Part shown: piece by piece, positions 1-7,150 of the stretch
How positions within the stretch are numbered: the stretch's first letter is position 1
Layout: every line of letters begins with the position of its first letter
Source of the DNA: Bacteroidales bacterium
Lineage (GTDB): Bacteria; Bacteroidota; Bacteroidia; Bacteroidales; UBA932
Length of the DNA stretch: 13,365 nt
Direction: 5' to 3'
NCBI GenBank assembly: GCA_016283985.1
Contig: JAEENZ010000212.1
Span: forward strand, 1 to 13,365
Program-made: the position numbers and the translations under genes
Notes under the pieces: generated by a model
What the model was told of the DNA's origin: nothing
Database searches by the model: none
The model's input: the letters and a program-made list of their open reading frames with translations, nothing else

Positions 1-35
1 TGCAGAAATAATAAAACCAAATTCAATTACAGATT

Positions 36-374
36 ATGTACAGAGAGGACAGAGATCAGGTTAATTTCCAGGATCGCAATGCAGAAGATGTTTACTCAAA
101 GCCTGTCAGAGCCGGTAAACGTACATACTTCTTCGATGTAAAGAGCACGAAGGGGCAGAATGACTTTTATCTGACTATCACCGAGAGCAAGAGGCGGAAC
201 AACCCCGACGGCACTTTCACCTACGACAAACACAAGATTTTCCTCTACAAGGAAGATTTCGACAAATTCAAGGAAGGTCTCGACGAGGTCATCAAGTACA
301 TCACCGACAATTGCTTCGGCGGTGAGATTCCCGTCAGGCCCGAAACCCAGCCCGAACAGGAAGGATACTTTTAA
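36..374 (+). CDS. PUR-family DNA/RNA-binding protein (DUF3276)
   Basis: A 112-residue protein that I recognise as the DUF3276 family, the Bacteroidota version of the Pur-alpha-like single-stranded nucleic acid binding fold. What is visible is one compact repeat: a basic strand region with KPVRAGKRTYFFDVKST (about residues 22-38), then YLTITESKRR (about 45-54), then a helix rich in Phe, Lys and Asp (about 70-92), followed by an acidic, Pro/Gln-rich tail. Family members bind single-stranded DNA or RNA; no target can be read from the sequence. It has no signal peptide and should be cytoplasmic. The start ATG is followed at once by charged residues as in relatives. Its TAA shares one base with the ATG of the deaminase gene downstream (TAATG), so the two are probably translationally coupled. 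Bases 1-35 upstream contain no clear -7 box. The family call is confident; the role in this operon is unknown. Confidence 0.85.
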   Translation: MYREDRDQVNFQDRNAEDVYSKPVRAGKRTYFFDVKSTKGQNDFYLTITESKRRNNPDGTFTYDKHKIFLYKEDFDKFKEGLDEVIKYITDNCFGGEIPVRPETQPEQEGYF

Positions 375-1651
375 TGGATTCCATCCTGCTGAAGAATATA
401 TGCATCGCCGATGAGAGCAAGGACGTTCTCATCGGCGGTAGCCATATATTGAAAATCAGCCCCGCCGGCTCATGCGTCGACTGGGACCTCGCTGGCGATA
501 TCGAAGTGATGGACTGCTCCGGGAAAGTCGCAATCCCCGGTTTCGTCAACATGCATACGCACGCCGGAATGGCCCTGATGAGGGGCATAGGCGAAGACAT
601 GGTTTTCCAGGACTGGTTAAAGAGAATCTGGGACATCGAGGCCGGATTCGACTACGACTATGTCTACTGGAGCGCCAAGGTGGCATGCATCGAGATGATA
701 CGTACCGGCACCACGACCTTCAACGACCAGTACTGGTTCTTCCAGGCATGCCAGAAGGCCGCTGCCGAGATGGGCATACGCCCTGCCGTAGGCTACGACA
801 TCATCGACCACGGAGACCCCGAGGAGGCCAAGCGCCAGATGGATCAGTGCGAGCGCAAGTACGAGGAGGTCAAGGACCAGTGGAACGACGAGGGCTCCAT
901 ATACGAGCTCGCATTCCATGCAATATACTCGGTAAGCGAACCCATGATGGTCTGGGCGGCCGATTTTGCCCGGGGGCACGACATTCCCCTGCACATTCAC
1001 CTCTGCGAGACGCTCAAGGAAGTGGAAGACTGCAAGGCGGCACACGGAGGCCTGACTCCCGTCGAATATCTCGACAGGATAGGCGTACTAGGTCCCAATC
1101 TCCTTGCAGCCCACTGCCTGTGGCTTTCGGAGCACGATATCGAGCTCCTGGCGAAACACGGCGTCCACTGCATCCACAACATCAATTCGAACACCAAGCT
1201 GTCTTCCGGCTACAAGTTCCTCTACAACGAGTTGCGCGATGCGGGCGTGAACGTCTGCATAGGCACGGACGGATGCGCATCCTCCAACAACCTCGACATC
1301 CTCGAGGCCATGAAGACTTCTGCCCTCTTCCAGAAAGCCTGGAGGAACGATCCCAAGGCACTCCCCCTGCCCGAGCTTCTGGACATGGCGACCATCAACG
1401 GAGCCAGGGCCCTCCGCCTGAACAGCGGACGCCTCGAGGAAGGAGCTCTCGCCGACATCTCGATAGTCGAGACCGACAGCAGTTACTTCCTCTCACCCGG
1501 CCCGTTCCTGGCGAATCTCGTGTATTCGGCACATTCCGACTGCATAGATTCGGTTATTGCCGGAGGCCGTTTCGTCATGCGCAACCGGGAGATTCCGGGA
1601 GAAAAAGAGATACTCCATGAAGCCAGGCAGGCCCTGTCTAAAATCAAATAA
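374..1651 (+). CDS. mtaD: Amidohydrolase: SAH/5'-methylthioadenosine/adenosine deaminase family
   Basis: A 425-residue cytoplasmic metal-dependent amidohydrolase of the MtaD/TM0936 (S-adenosylhomocysteine/MTA deaminase) type. These enzymes hydrolytically deaminate the 6-amino group of adenine nucleosides, giving inosine-type products and ammonia. Visible metal and catalytic motifs are HTH (His61, His63) in NMHTHAGMALMRG, HIHLCET with His209 and Glu212, His247 in AAHC, and Asp299 in GTDGCASSNNLDIL. The segment GIGEDMVFQDWL after the first motif matches the typical RGxxEDLxFxxWL of this subgroup rather than chlorohydrolases or cytosine deaminases. Length is normal for the family. It starts one base inside the stop of the PUR gene and ends 4 bases before a purine nucleoside phosphorylase, which would use a deaminated product. 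Whether MTA, SAH, adenosine or 5'-deoxyadenosine is the main substrate cannot be read from sequence, so the symbol is provisional. Confidence 0.88.
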   Translation: MDSILLKNICIADESKDVLIGGSHILKISPAGSCVDWDLAGDIEVMDCSGKVAIPGFVNMHTHAGMALMRGIGEDMVFQDWLKRIWDIEAGFDYDYVYWSAKVACIEMIRTGTTTFNDQYWFFQACQKAAAEMGIRPAVGYDIIDHGDPEEAKRQMDQCERKYEEVKDQWNDEGSIYELAFHAIYSVSEPMMVWAADFARGHDIPLHIHLCETLKEVEDCKAAHGGLTPVEYLDRIGVLGPNLLAAHCLWLSEHDIELLAKHGVHCIHNINSNTKLSSGYKFLYNELRDAGVNVCIGTDGCASSNNLDILEAMKTSALFQKAWRNDPKALPLPELLDMATINGARALRLNSGRLEEGALADISIVETDSSYFLSPGPFLANLVYSAHSDCIDSVIAGGRFVMRNREIPGEKEILHEARQALSKIK

Positions 1652-1655
1652 CACT

Positions 1656-2483
1656 ATGGACGAAAGAATCAACATGATCAACACCGCGGCGGAGTTTATC
1701 GAGTCCAGGCTCGAAGGACGCAAGCCCCTTGCCGCCATCATCCTCGGCAGCGGCCTCGGCCAGCTCGCCGAAATAATCGAAGACCGCATCACCATCCCCT
1801 ATACGGAGATTCCCTGCTTTCCGGTTTCAACAGTAATCGGCCATAAAGGCAATTTCATCTGCGGATACCTCGGAGGCAAGTGCGTGCTCGCGATGCAGGG
1901 CCGTTTCCATTACTACGAAGGATACGACATGGCCACGCTTACTCGCCCCGTTCGCGTCATGAGCAAGCTCGGAGTGAAGTTCCTGCTGGTTTCCAACGCA
2001 GCCGGCGCACTGAATCCGGATTACAAGGTGGGTGACACCATCATCATCAAGGACCACATCAATTTCATGCCCAACCCGCTCATCGGGCCCAACATGGAAG
2101 AATTCGGCACCCGCTTCCCGGACATGACCTGCCCCTATGACCTCGAGCTCCAGAAGAAGGTGCTCGAGATTGCCGCAGGAATGGGATTCAAACTCCATCA
2201 GGGCATTTATTTCGGCGGCACGGGCCCATCTTACGAGACTCCCGCCGAGGTACGTTTCTTCCGTTCATCCGGCGCAGACCTGGTCGGCATGTCGACCGTT
2301 CCGGAAGTGATAGTCGCACGCCACTGCGGCATGCGCGTTTTCGGCATGTCCGTGGTCACCAACGTTTGCAACACCCAGAACGTAGAACGCAATTTCAACG
2401 ACGGTGAAGATGTCGTAATGCAGGCGAACGCTGCCACCAAACGAATGATTCCGCTGTTCACCGAACTTGTCGCATCTCTCTGA
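1656..2483 (+). CDS. punA: Purine nucleoside phosphorylase, trimeric type (paralogue 1)
   Basis: A 275-residue phosphorylase (EC 2.4.2.1 type) that splits purine nucleosides with phosphate to free base and (deoxy)ribose 1-phosphate. Family motifs are GSGLG (31-35) and GRFHYYEG (Arg83, His85) for phosphate binding, SNAAGALN (113-120), YET (193-195) with the base-binding Glu194, GMSTVPEVIVARHCG (211-225), and SVVTN ending at Asn236. Aligned by eye to human PNP, Asn236 matches Asn243, the residue that favours 6-oxopurines (inosine, guanosine), and Glu194 matches Glu201. I chose the ATG at 1656, 4 bases after the deaminase stop. An open frame extends upstream to 1557, but that part lies inside the deaminase gene and is not family-like. 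The stop TGA shares one base with the ATG of the second copy (TGATG). The class is certain; the natural nucleoside is not, and 5'-methylthioinosine is possible given the deaminase neighbour. Confidence 0.92.
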   Translation: MDERINMINTAAEFIESRLEGRKPLAAIILGSGLGQLAEIIEDRITIPYTEIPCFPVSTVIGHKGNFICGYLGGKCVLAMQGRFHYYEGYDMATLTRPVRVMSKLGVKFLLVSNAAGALNPDYKVGDTIIIKDHINFMPNPLIGPNMEEFGTRFPDMTCPYDLELQKKVLEIAAGMGFKLHQGIYFGGTGPSYETPAEVRFFRSSGADLVGMSTVPEVIVARHCGMRVFGMSVVTNVCNTQNVERNFNDGEDVVMQANAATKRMIPLFTELVASL

Positions 2484-3307
2484 TGGATAAAAGGATGTCA
2501 GTCATTGAGGAAGCCGCTGCGTTCCTCTCTTCCTGGCTTGACGGACGCAAGCCCATCGCCGGAATCATACTCGGCAGCGGCCTCGGCCAGCTTGCGGAAG
2601 AGATAGAAGATCCCATAGTGGTCCCCTATGTGCGCGTACCCGGTTTTCCGGCAGCGACTGCCGTAGGCCACAAGGGCAATTTCATCTGCGGATATCTTGG
2701 CGGGAAGTGCATCCTGGCCATGCAGGGACGCTATCATTATTATGAGGGCTATCCCATGGATACCGTGGTGCTGCCCATACGGGTAATGATACGCCTGGGC
2801 ATCAAGTACCTGCTTGTCTCCAATGCCACCGGAGCCATGAACAAGTCTTTCAGCATCGGGGACCTGATGCTTATAACGGACCATATCAATCTCCTGCCCA
2901 ATCCACTGATCGGTGCGAACCTCGATGAATTCGGTCCCCGTTTCCCGGACATGACCTGCCCGTACGACCTGAAACTTCAGGACAAGATGCTGGAGATTGC
3001 CGCATCACAGGGCGTGGAACTCAAGCGCGGCATCTATGTTTCCTGCTCCGGTCCCACCTACGAAACCCCGGCCGAATATGCCTACTATGCCTCTATGGGG
3101 GCGGACAACGTGGGCATGAGCGTGACGCCCGAGGTGATCGTGGCCCGCCATGCAGGCATCCGCGTTCTGGGCATGTCAGTAATAACCGACATAGCTCATG
3201 AGGCTGAAGATGACTACGTTACGGACGAAAACGAGATCGTCCGTCAGGCCGATCTCGCTTCCCGTAAGATGACAGGGCTCTTCCGTGCCCTGATATCGTC
3301 ACTTTAG
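2483..3307 (+). CDS. Purine nucleoside phosphorylase paralogue 2 with Asn-to-Asp base-site change
   Basis: A 274-residue close paralogue of the preceding gene; the two align without gaps over at least the first 236 residues. The phosphate-site motifs are kept: GSGLG (31-35), GRYHYYEG (Arg83, His85), YET (Glu194), PEVIVARH. Three base-site positions differ: Ala116 to Thr (SNATGAMN), Thr214 to Val (GMSVTPE), and Asn236 to Asp (SVITD). Asp at the last position is what 5'-methylthioadenosine phosphorylases use to recognise a 6-amino purine, and an Asn243Asp change in human PNP is known to allow adenosine. The copy may therefore act on adenosine or methylthioadenosine, though Asp is also found in some Bacteroidota PNPs, so this is inference. 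It overlaps the first copy by one base, which suggests tandem duplication and coupled translation. Its 3' end overlaps the convergent dsbD-like gene by 9 bases, leaving no space for an intrinsic terminator. Confidence 0.9.
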   Translation: MDKRMSVIEEAAAFLSSWLDGRKPIAGIILGSGLGQLAEEIEDPIVVPYVRVPGFPAATAVGHKGNFICGYLGGKCILAMQGRYHYYEGYPMDTVVLPIRVMIRLGIKYLLVSNATGAMNKSFSIGDLMLITDHINLLPNPLIGANLDEFGPRFPDMTCPYDLKLQDKMLEIAASQGVELKRGIYVSCSGPTYETPAEYAYYASMGADNVGMSVTPEVIVARHAGIRVLGMSVITDIAHEAEDDYVTDENEIVRQADLASRKMTGLFRALISSL

Positions 3308-5104
3308 GAATTCCAGGAAACCCGGAATCGAAAGATCGTAGCCCCGCGGGCCTGCGAGTATGTTTCCGTTTGCATCGAGGATGATGTAGTTCGGCTGTGC
3401 ATTAACGCCGAAGCGCGTGCGGGCTATGTAGCTGTTAACGCGGCCCACATCTTTCAGCACCTTCCCTTCCGGAGTCGTAATCCACTTGCTTTCAGGCAGT
3501 TTCAGTTTATCGTCGGTATAGAGCGCCACTATCTCGAAATCCTCGCTCAGCTTCTGCAGCACCTGCGGATCGCTCCACACGCGAGCTTCCATCTCGCGGC
3601 AGTTCACGCATCCATGGCCGGTAATGTCCACGAACACCCGCTTGCCGCTCCCCTTCGCCGCCTGCATACCCGCTTCTATACTGTCATATCCAACAAGACC
3701 ATGAGGCATACTGATAACCGAATTCTCGCTTGTATCATTACGATAATTGCCTATCACGAAATCCTGAGTTTCAAGGGGCGGCAGATATCCGGAAAGGGCC
3801 TTCAGGGGCGCACCGAACATGCCGGGAATCATGTATACCACGAACGAGAACACCGTGATGGCAAGAGCCAGGCGCGTAATGCCTATATGCTTCACCTCAT
3901 CATCGTACTTGAAGCGCAGCTTGCCCAGAAGATAGAATCCGAGCATCGTGAAGCAGACGATCCAGATAGCCAGATAGACCTCGCGGTCCAGGATGCCCCA
4001 GTGATAGGTCTGGTCCGCCACGCTCAGGAACTTGAATCCCAGTGCAACCTCGATGAAACCGAGCACCACCTTCACGCTGTTCAGCCATCCGCCGCTCTTC
4101 GGCAGACTCTTCAGAAGTGAAGGGAACAATGCCAGAAGAGTAAACGGAAGGGCAAAAGCGATGCTGAACGCCAGCATCGTAACCATCGGCGTCCAGAACT
4201 CACCGGACGTGGATTTTATCAGAACCGTACCCACTATCGGCCCTGTGCAGGAGAACGATACCAGCACCAGCGTAAGCGCCATGAAGAACACTCCCGCCAG
4301 GCCTGCCTTGTCCGATTTCTTATCCGACGAATTCACCAGCTTCGACGGCAGCGTTATCTCGAATGCACCGAAGAAGGATGCCGCGAAGAGCATGAAAACT
4401 ACGAAGAAGATGATGTTTGGCAGCCAGTGGGTTGCCAGCCAGTTGAATATATCCGCCGTAACCGTAGATCCGCCGAAAATCCATGTCAATCCTATTATTA
4501 TAGATATCGGCACGGTATACAGCAGAACGATGAACAGACCATACATCAGGGCCCTGAACTTCCCTGCAGCGGCATTTTCGCTGCCCTTTACGAAGAACGA
4601 TACGGTCATGGGGACCATCGGGAAGACGCAGGGTGTCAGCAGCATTGCCAGGCCCCACAGTATCGCTTCCAGAATCAGGCCCCAAATTGATTTCCCCCTG
4701 GATTGAAGAGGTGCTGTGCTGTTGTAGGCGGAGGATATGTCCGATCCGGACGCCATATCCGCCCTCGGATGTAGAGGGATGGGCCCAGCATTGCTGGGAG
4801 GGGCCGTCAGGCCGGCTTGAGGATCGGAGCTATCCTCCGCTGATGCGGTAGGATGCAGATCGTATTCCAGTTCCTCCGGGCTATGGCAGTTTTCGCCTAC
4901 GCAGGAGATCCACTGCAGGGTGCCGTGGATTTCGTCAAGGGGAACTACGGGTGTGCCGGTGAAGACTATACGGGAAGTTCCGTCAGCAGCTGTAACCACT
5001 TCGGTCTCCCAGTTGACCGTGGTGTCCGGAAGCCTCTGACCAAATGCGGACAATCCTGAAAGGAGGGCTGCCGCAAGCAGCGCTATTTGGCGTAACTTGT
5101 TCAT
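3299..5104 (-). CDS. dsbD: Thiol:disulfide interchange protein, DsbD type, with short N-terminal domain
   Basis: A 601-residue inner-membrane protein that would pass electrons from cytoplasmic thioredoxin to periplasmic thiol proteins. After a signal-like helix (about 5-22) comes a very short alpha domain ending in a Cys68-x4-Cys73 pair (SCVGENCHSPEE), a Pro/Ser/Ala-rich linker (about 85-138), a multi-pass DsbD/CcdA core with TPCVFPMVP (Cys159) and SFSCTGP (Cys286), and a C-terminal thioredoxin-like domain with GHGCVNCREME (Cys499, Cys502) and a cis-Pro region (AQPNYIILD). All three Cys pairs needed for the relay are present. The alpha domain is about 60 residues between signal and linker, where relatives have about 120, so most of its beta-sandwich is missing. 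I chose the ATG at 5104, 6 bases after the rny stop; a TTG at 5110 is in frame but less likely. The gene overlaps the convergent phosphorylase gene by 9 bases. Confidence 0.9.
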   Translation of the reverse strand: MNKLRQIALLAAALLSGLSAFGQRLPDTTVNWETEVVTAADGTSRIVFTGTPVVPLDEIHGTLQWISCVGENCHSPEELEYDLHPTASAEDSSDPQAGLTAPPSNAGPIPLHPRADMASGSDISSAYNSTAPLQSRGKSIWGLILEAILWGLAMLLTPCVFPMVPMTVSFFVKGSENAAAGKFRALMYGLFIVLLYTVPISIIIGLTWIFGGSTVTADIFNWLATHWLPNIIFFVVFMLFAASFFGAFEITLPSKLVNSSDKKSDKAGLAGVFFMALTLVLVSFSCTGPIVGTVLIKSTSGEFWTPMVTMLAFSIAFALPFTLLALFPSLLKSLPKSGGWLNSVKVVLGFIEVALGFKFLSVADQTYHWGILDREVYLAIWIVCFTMLGFYLLGKLRFKYDDEVKHIGITRLALAITVFSFVVYMIPGMFGAPLKALSGYLPPLETQDFVIGNYRNDTSENSVISMPHGLVGYDSIEAGMQAAKGSGKRVFVDITGHGCVNCREMEARVWSDPQVLQKLSEDFEIVALYTDDKLKLPESKWITTPEGKVLKDVGRVNSYIARTRFGVNAQPNYIILDANGNILAGPRGYDLSIPGFLEFLK

Positions 5105-5110
5105 CTGCAA

Positions 5111-6646
5111 TTATTTTGCGTATGCGACCGAACGTGTCTCGCGGATGACAGTAATCTTCACCTGTCCGGGATAAGTCATCTCGTCCTGGATGCGTTGTGC
5201 GATGTCGGAAGAGAGGCGTGCGGCATCATCATCGCTGACCTGTTCGGCCCCCACGATGACGCGGAGTTCACGGCCTGCCTGGATGGCGTAGGACTTGGTA
5301 ACGCCAGGATAGGATGCAGCAAGGTCTTCCATGCCCTTGAGGCGCTTGATGTAGGATTCGATAACCTCTCGGCGTGCACCGGGACGGGCTCCGGAGATGG
5401 CGTCTGCGACGAGCACGATGGGCGCAATGGTCGAAGTCATCTCCATCTCTTCGTGGTGGGCACCGATGGCGTTCACGATCTCGGGACGCTCCTTGTACTG
5501 CTCAGCGAGCTTGGCTCCGAGGAGTGCGTGCGGCAGGTCGGGATCCTCGTCGGACACCTTGCCTATATCGTGCAACAGGCCCGCGCGCTTGGCAATCTTC
5601 GGGTTAAGACCGAGTTCGGATGCCATGACGGCGGCGATATTGGCGACCTCGCGGGAGTGCTGCAGAAGGTTCTGGCCATAGGAAGAACGGTATTTCATGC
5701 GGCCGATCAGCTTCACGAGCTCGATGTTAAGGCCGTGTACGCCCATGTCTATGCAGGTGCGCTTACCGGTCTCCAGAATTTCATCTTCCAACTGCTTGCT
5801 TACCTTGGCCACGACCTCTTCGATACGGGCGGGATGGATGCGGCCGTCGATCACGAGCTGATGGAGTGCCAGGCGGGCCACTTCGCGGCGGACGGGATCG
5901 AATGCGGAAAGCATGATCGCATCGGGAGTATCGTCAACCACGATTTCAACGCCGGTAGCTGCCTCAAGGGCGCGGATGTTGCGGCCTTCACGGCCGATGA
6001 TACGGCCCTTGACCTCATCGTTGTCGATGGGGAAAGTGGTTACGGCATTCTCGATGGCTGTTTCGGTTGCAGTGCGCTGTATTGTGTTGATTACTATGCG
6101 CTTGGCTTCCTTTGCCGCATTCAGGCGGGCGTCGTCCATCGTGTCGTTGATGTAGGCCTGCGCCTCCGTACGCGCTTCAGCCTTCATGTTCTCGACCAGC
6201 ATGTTCTTGGCTTCCACCGCCGTCATGCCGGCTACGGTTTCGAGCTGCTTGTTAGCCTGGGCGACAAGACGGTCGCATTCTTCCTGCTTGCGCTCGAGAT
6301 TCTCCATCTGTGCACGCAGTTGGCCCTTTGCGCTGTCGAGTTCATGCTGCTTGCGCCCGAGTTCGCTCGCCTGCTGGCCAAGCTGGGATTCTTTCTGATG
6401 GATGGCGTTTTCACGCTCCTGGAGCTGCTTGTTCTTGTTGCTTATGTAGTCTTCGTGTTCGCTCTTGAGCTGCACGAATTTCTCTTTAGCCTGTAGGATC
6501 TTCTGCTGCTTTATGCTTTCAGCTTCGATTTCAGCCTTCTGTATGATGGCTTCGCCGCGGCCTTTCACGGAGGCCTTGTGGGCAAGTATGTATATGGCCA
6601 GTGCCACTATGGCACCTGCAATGGCCGACAATAAATAGAACAACAT
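5111..6646 (-). CDS. rny: Ribonuclease Y
   Basis: A 511-residue membrane-anchored endoribonuclease that starts mRNA decay and processing. Residues 1-22 form one membrane segment ([20 protein letters not shown]). They are followed by a long Gln/Glu/Lys-rich coiled coil (about 30-150), a KH RNA-binding domain with [15 protein letters not shown] (from about 214), and an HD domain with LLQHSRE (His330) and LLHDIGK (His359, Asp360). The C-terminus ([18 protein letters not shown]) is typical. The frame is open to an ATG at 6697, but those 17 extra residues would be encoded inside the intrinsic terminator of the RNA gene upstream, and starting at 6646 gives the usual length and puts the membrane helix first. 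No convincing -7 box lies between that terminator and the ATG, so transcription may depend on readthrough. The DsbD-type gene follows 6 bases after the stop. Confidence 0.95.
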   Translation of the reverse strand: MLFYLLSAIAGAIVALAIYILAHKASVKGRGEAIIQKAEIEAESIKQQKILQAKEKFVQLKSEHEDYISNKNKQLQERENAIHQKESQLGQQASELGRKQHELDSAKGQLRAQMENLERKQEECDRLVAQANKQLETVAGMTAVEAKNMLVENMKAEARTEAQAYINDTMDDARLNAAKEAKRIVINTIQRTATETAIENAVTTFPIDNDEVKGRIIGREGRNIRALEAATGVEIVVDDTPDAIMLSAFDPVRREVARLALHQLVIDGRIHPARIEEVVAKVSKQLEDEILETGKRTCIDMGVHGLNIELVKLIGRMKYRSSYGQNLLQHSREVANIAAVMASELGLNPKIAKRAGLLHDIGKVSDEDPDLPHALLGAKLAEQYKERPEIVNAIGAHHEEMEMTSTIAPIVLVADAISGARPGARREVIESYIKRLKGMEDLAASYPGVTKSYAIQAGRELRVIVGAEQVSDDDAARLSSDIAQRIQDEMTYPGQVKITVIRETRSVAYAK

Positions 6647-6667
6647 AATATATAGTGTTTTAAGTAT

Positions 6668-6709
6668 GTCAAACAAAAACGGCATCCGCACTTTCATGCA
6701 GATGCCGTT
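6668..6709 (-). terminator. Intrinsic terminator of the 6S RNA candidate
   Basis: On the - strand a 9-bp perfect stem (AACGGCATC / GATGCCGTT, arms 6701-6709 and 6678-6686) with further inner TGC/GCA pairing is followed directly by TTTTTGTTTG. It lies just after the 3' arm of the RNA closing stem and 22 bases before the chosen rny start. Its position argues against the longer rny start at 6697. Confidence 0.85.
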
Positions 6710-6715
6710 AGAAAG

Positions 6716-6861
6716 CCGTTAGTCCTTAGCAGAAAATGATTTCTGTATGATTTGGGCTCCGCCCTGTATCAAGCTTCCTGCAGCTGCAGGCGTGCCATCC
6801 TCAGCACGAGTACACCCGGTTCCGTGGAACTTGTTTTGTTTCAGCAAGGACGGACTAACGG
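6716..6861 (-). ncRNA. ssrS: Candidate 6S RNA (SsrS)
   Basis: 6S RNA binds the housekeeping RNA polymerase holoenzyme and mimics an open promoter. The approximately 160-base non-coding gap between zapA and rny encodes, on the - strand, an RNA of about 146 nt whose ends are perfectly complementary over 10 bp: CCGTTAGTCC at 6861-6852 and GGACTAACGG at 6725-6716. This is the long closing stem expected of 6S RNA. Inside it are a small hairpin CAGAAA-TCAT-TTTCTG near the 3' side, GTTCC-AC-GGAAC near the 5' side, CGTGC...GCACG, and a 14-base perfect palindrome (6777-6790). An intrinsic terminator follows at once. The 5' arm of the closing stem includes the zapA stop codon. The position next to zapA is the same as that of ssrS in Proteobacteria. 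The structure was folded by eye and the ends are approximate. It could instead be another structured RNA, but the combination makes 6S by far the best call. Confidence 0.72.
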
Positions 6862-7148
6862 TTACCTTCTATTTTGCTCAGATAGCCGGAGAGTTCGTTG
6901 GCGAGCTTTTCGTGCTCCGCGGAAAGGGCGTTCAACTTGTTCTGGGCGTTGAACTTGTATACCGTTTCCGTCAAAGTGACGAAAAGGAGCATTTCAAGAT
7001 AGTCCTTTTCGGGATATTTCTCGGTATAGCGGTCCAGCATCCGGTTGATGTCTTCGGCTGCGAGCCTCATGGACTGCTCCATCTCAGGAGACGAAGCCTT
7101 GAGGCTAAACTGTTTTCCCGCTATGACGAGTGTAATATTCTGATCCAT
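6855..7148 (-). CDS. zapA: Cell division protein ZapA
   Basis: A 97-residue ZapA-family protein, which binds and bundles FtsZ at the division site. The N-terminal part, MDQNITLVIAGKQFSLKAS, gives the short beta strands of the ZapA head. EMEQSMRLAAEDINRMLDRY (about 22-41) is the conserved first helix, and the rest (about 48-95) is a long helix suited to the family's coiled-coil dimer. Its length is typical. The ATG lies 2 bases after the stop of the small coiled-coil gene upstream. The last codons and the TAG stop form part of the closing stem of the 6S RNA candidate that follows. It probably shares a message with the upstream gene. Confidence 0.9.
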   Translation of the reverse strand: MDQNITLVIAGKQFSLKASSPEMEQSMRLAAEDINRMLDRYTEKYPEKDYLEMLLFVTLTETVYKFNAQNKLNALSAEHEKLANELSGYLSKIEGNR

Positions 7149-7150
7149 GA

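Noticed and set aside
472..1620. A 382-codon frame in another phase inside the deaminase gene
   Set aside because: Its translation is rich in Arg, Gly, Pro and His as expected for an off-phase reading of GC-rich coding DNA, while the deaminase frame carries all catalytic motifs.
1557..1655. Longer start for the first PNP
   Set aside because: The extension overlaps the end of the deaminase gene in another frame; PNP family proteins begin near MDERINMINTAAEF, and the ATG at 1656 lies 4 bases after the deaminase stop.
1656..3307. Recent duplication or assembly artefact of the PNP genes
   Set aside because: The two copies differ throughout at the nucleotide and protein levels, including active-site residues, so they are old paralogues rather than a duplicated assembly.
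5105..5110. TTG start of the DsbD-type gene at 5110
   Set aside because: An ATG two codons later (5104) is a better start and leaves a normal 6-base spacing from the rny stop.
5195..6496. A long + strand open frame of 433 codons opposite rny
   Set aside because: It is the shadow of rny, which has full KH and HD motifs and a coiled coil; the + strand translation shows no coherent domains.
6777..6790. The 14-base perfect palindrome CCTGCAGCTGCAGG as a regulator binding site
   Set aside because: It lies inside the 6S RNA candidate, where it can form an internal hairpin; there is no gene start nearby for an operator to control.
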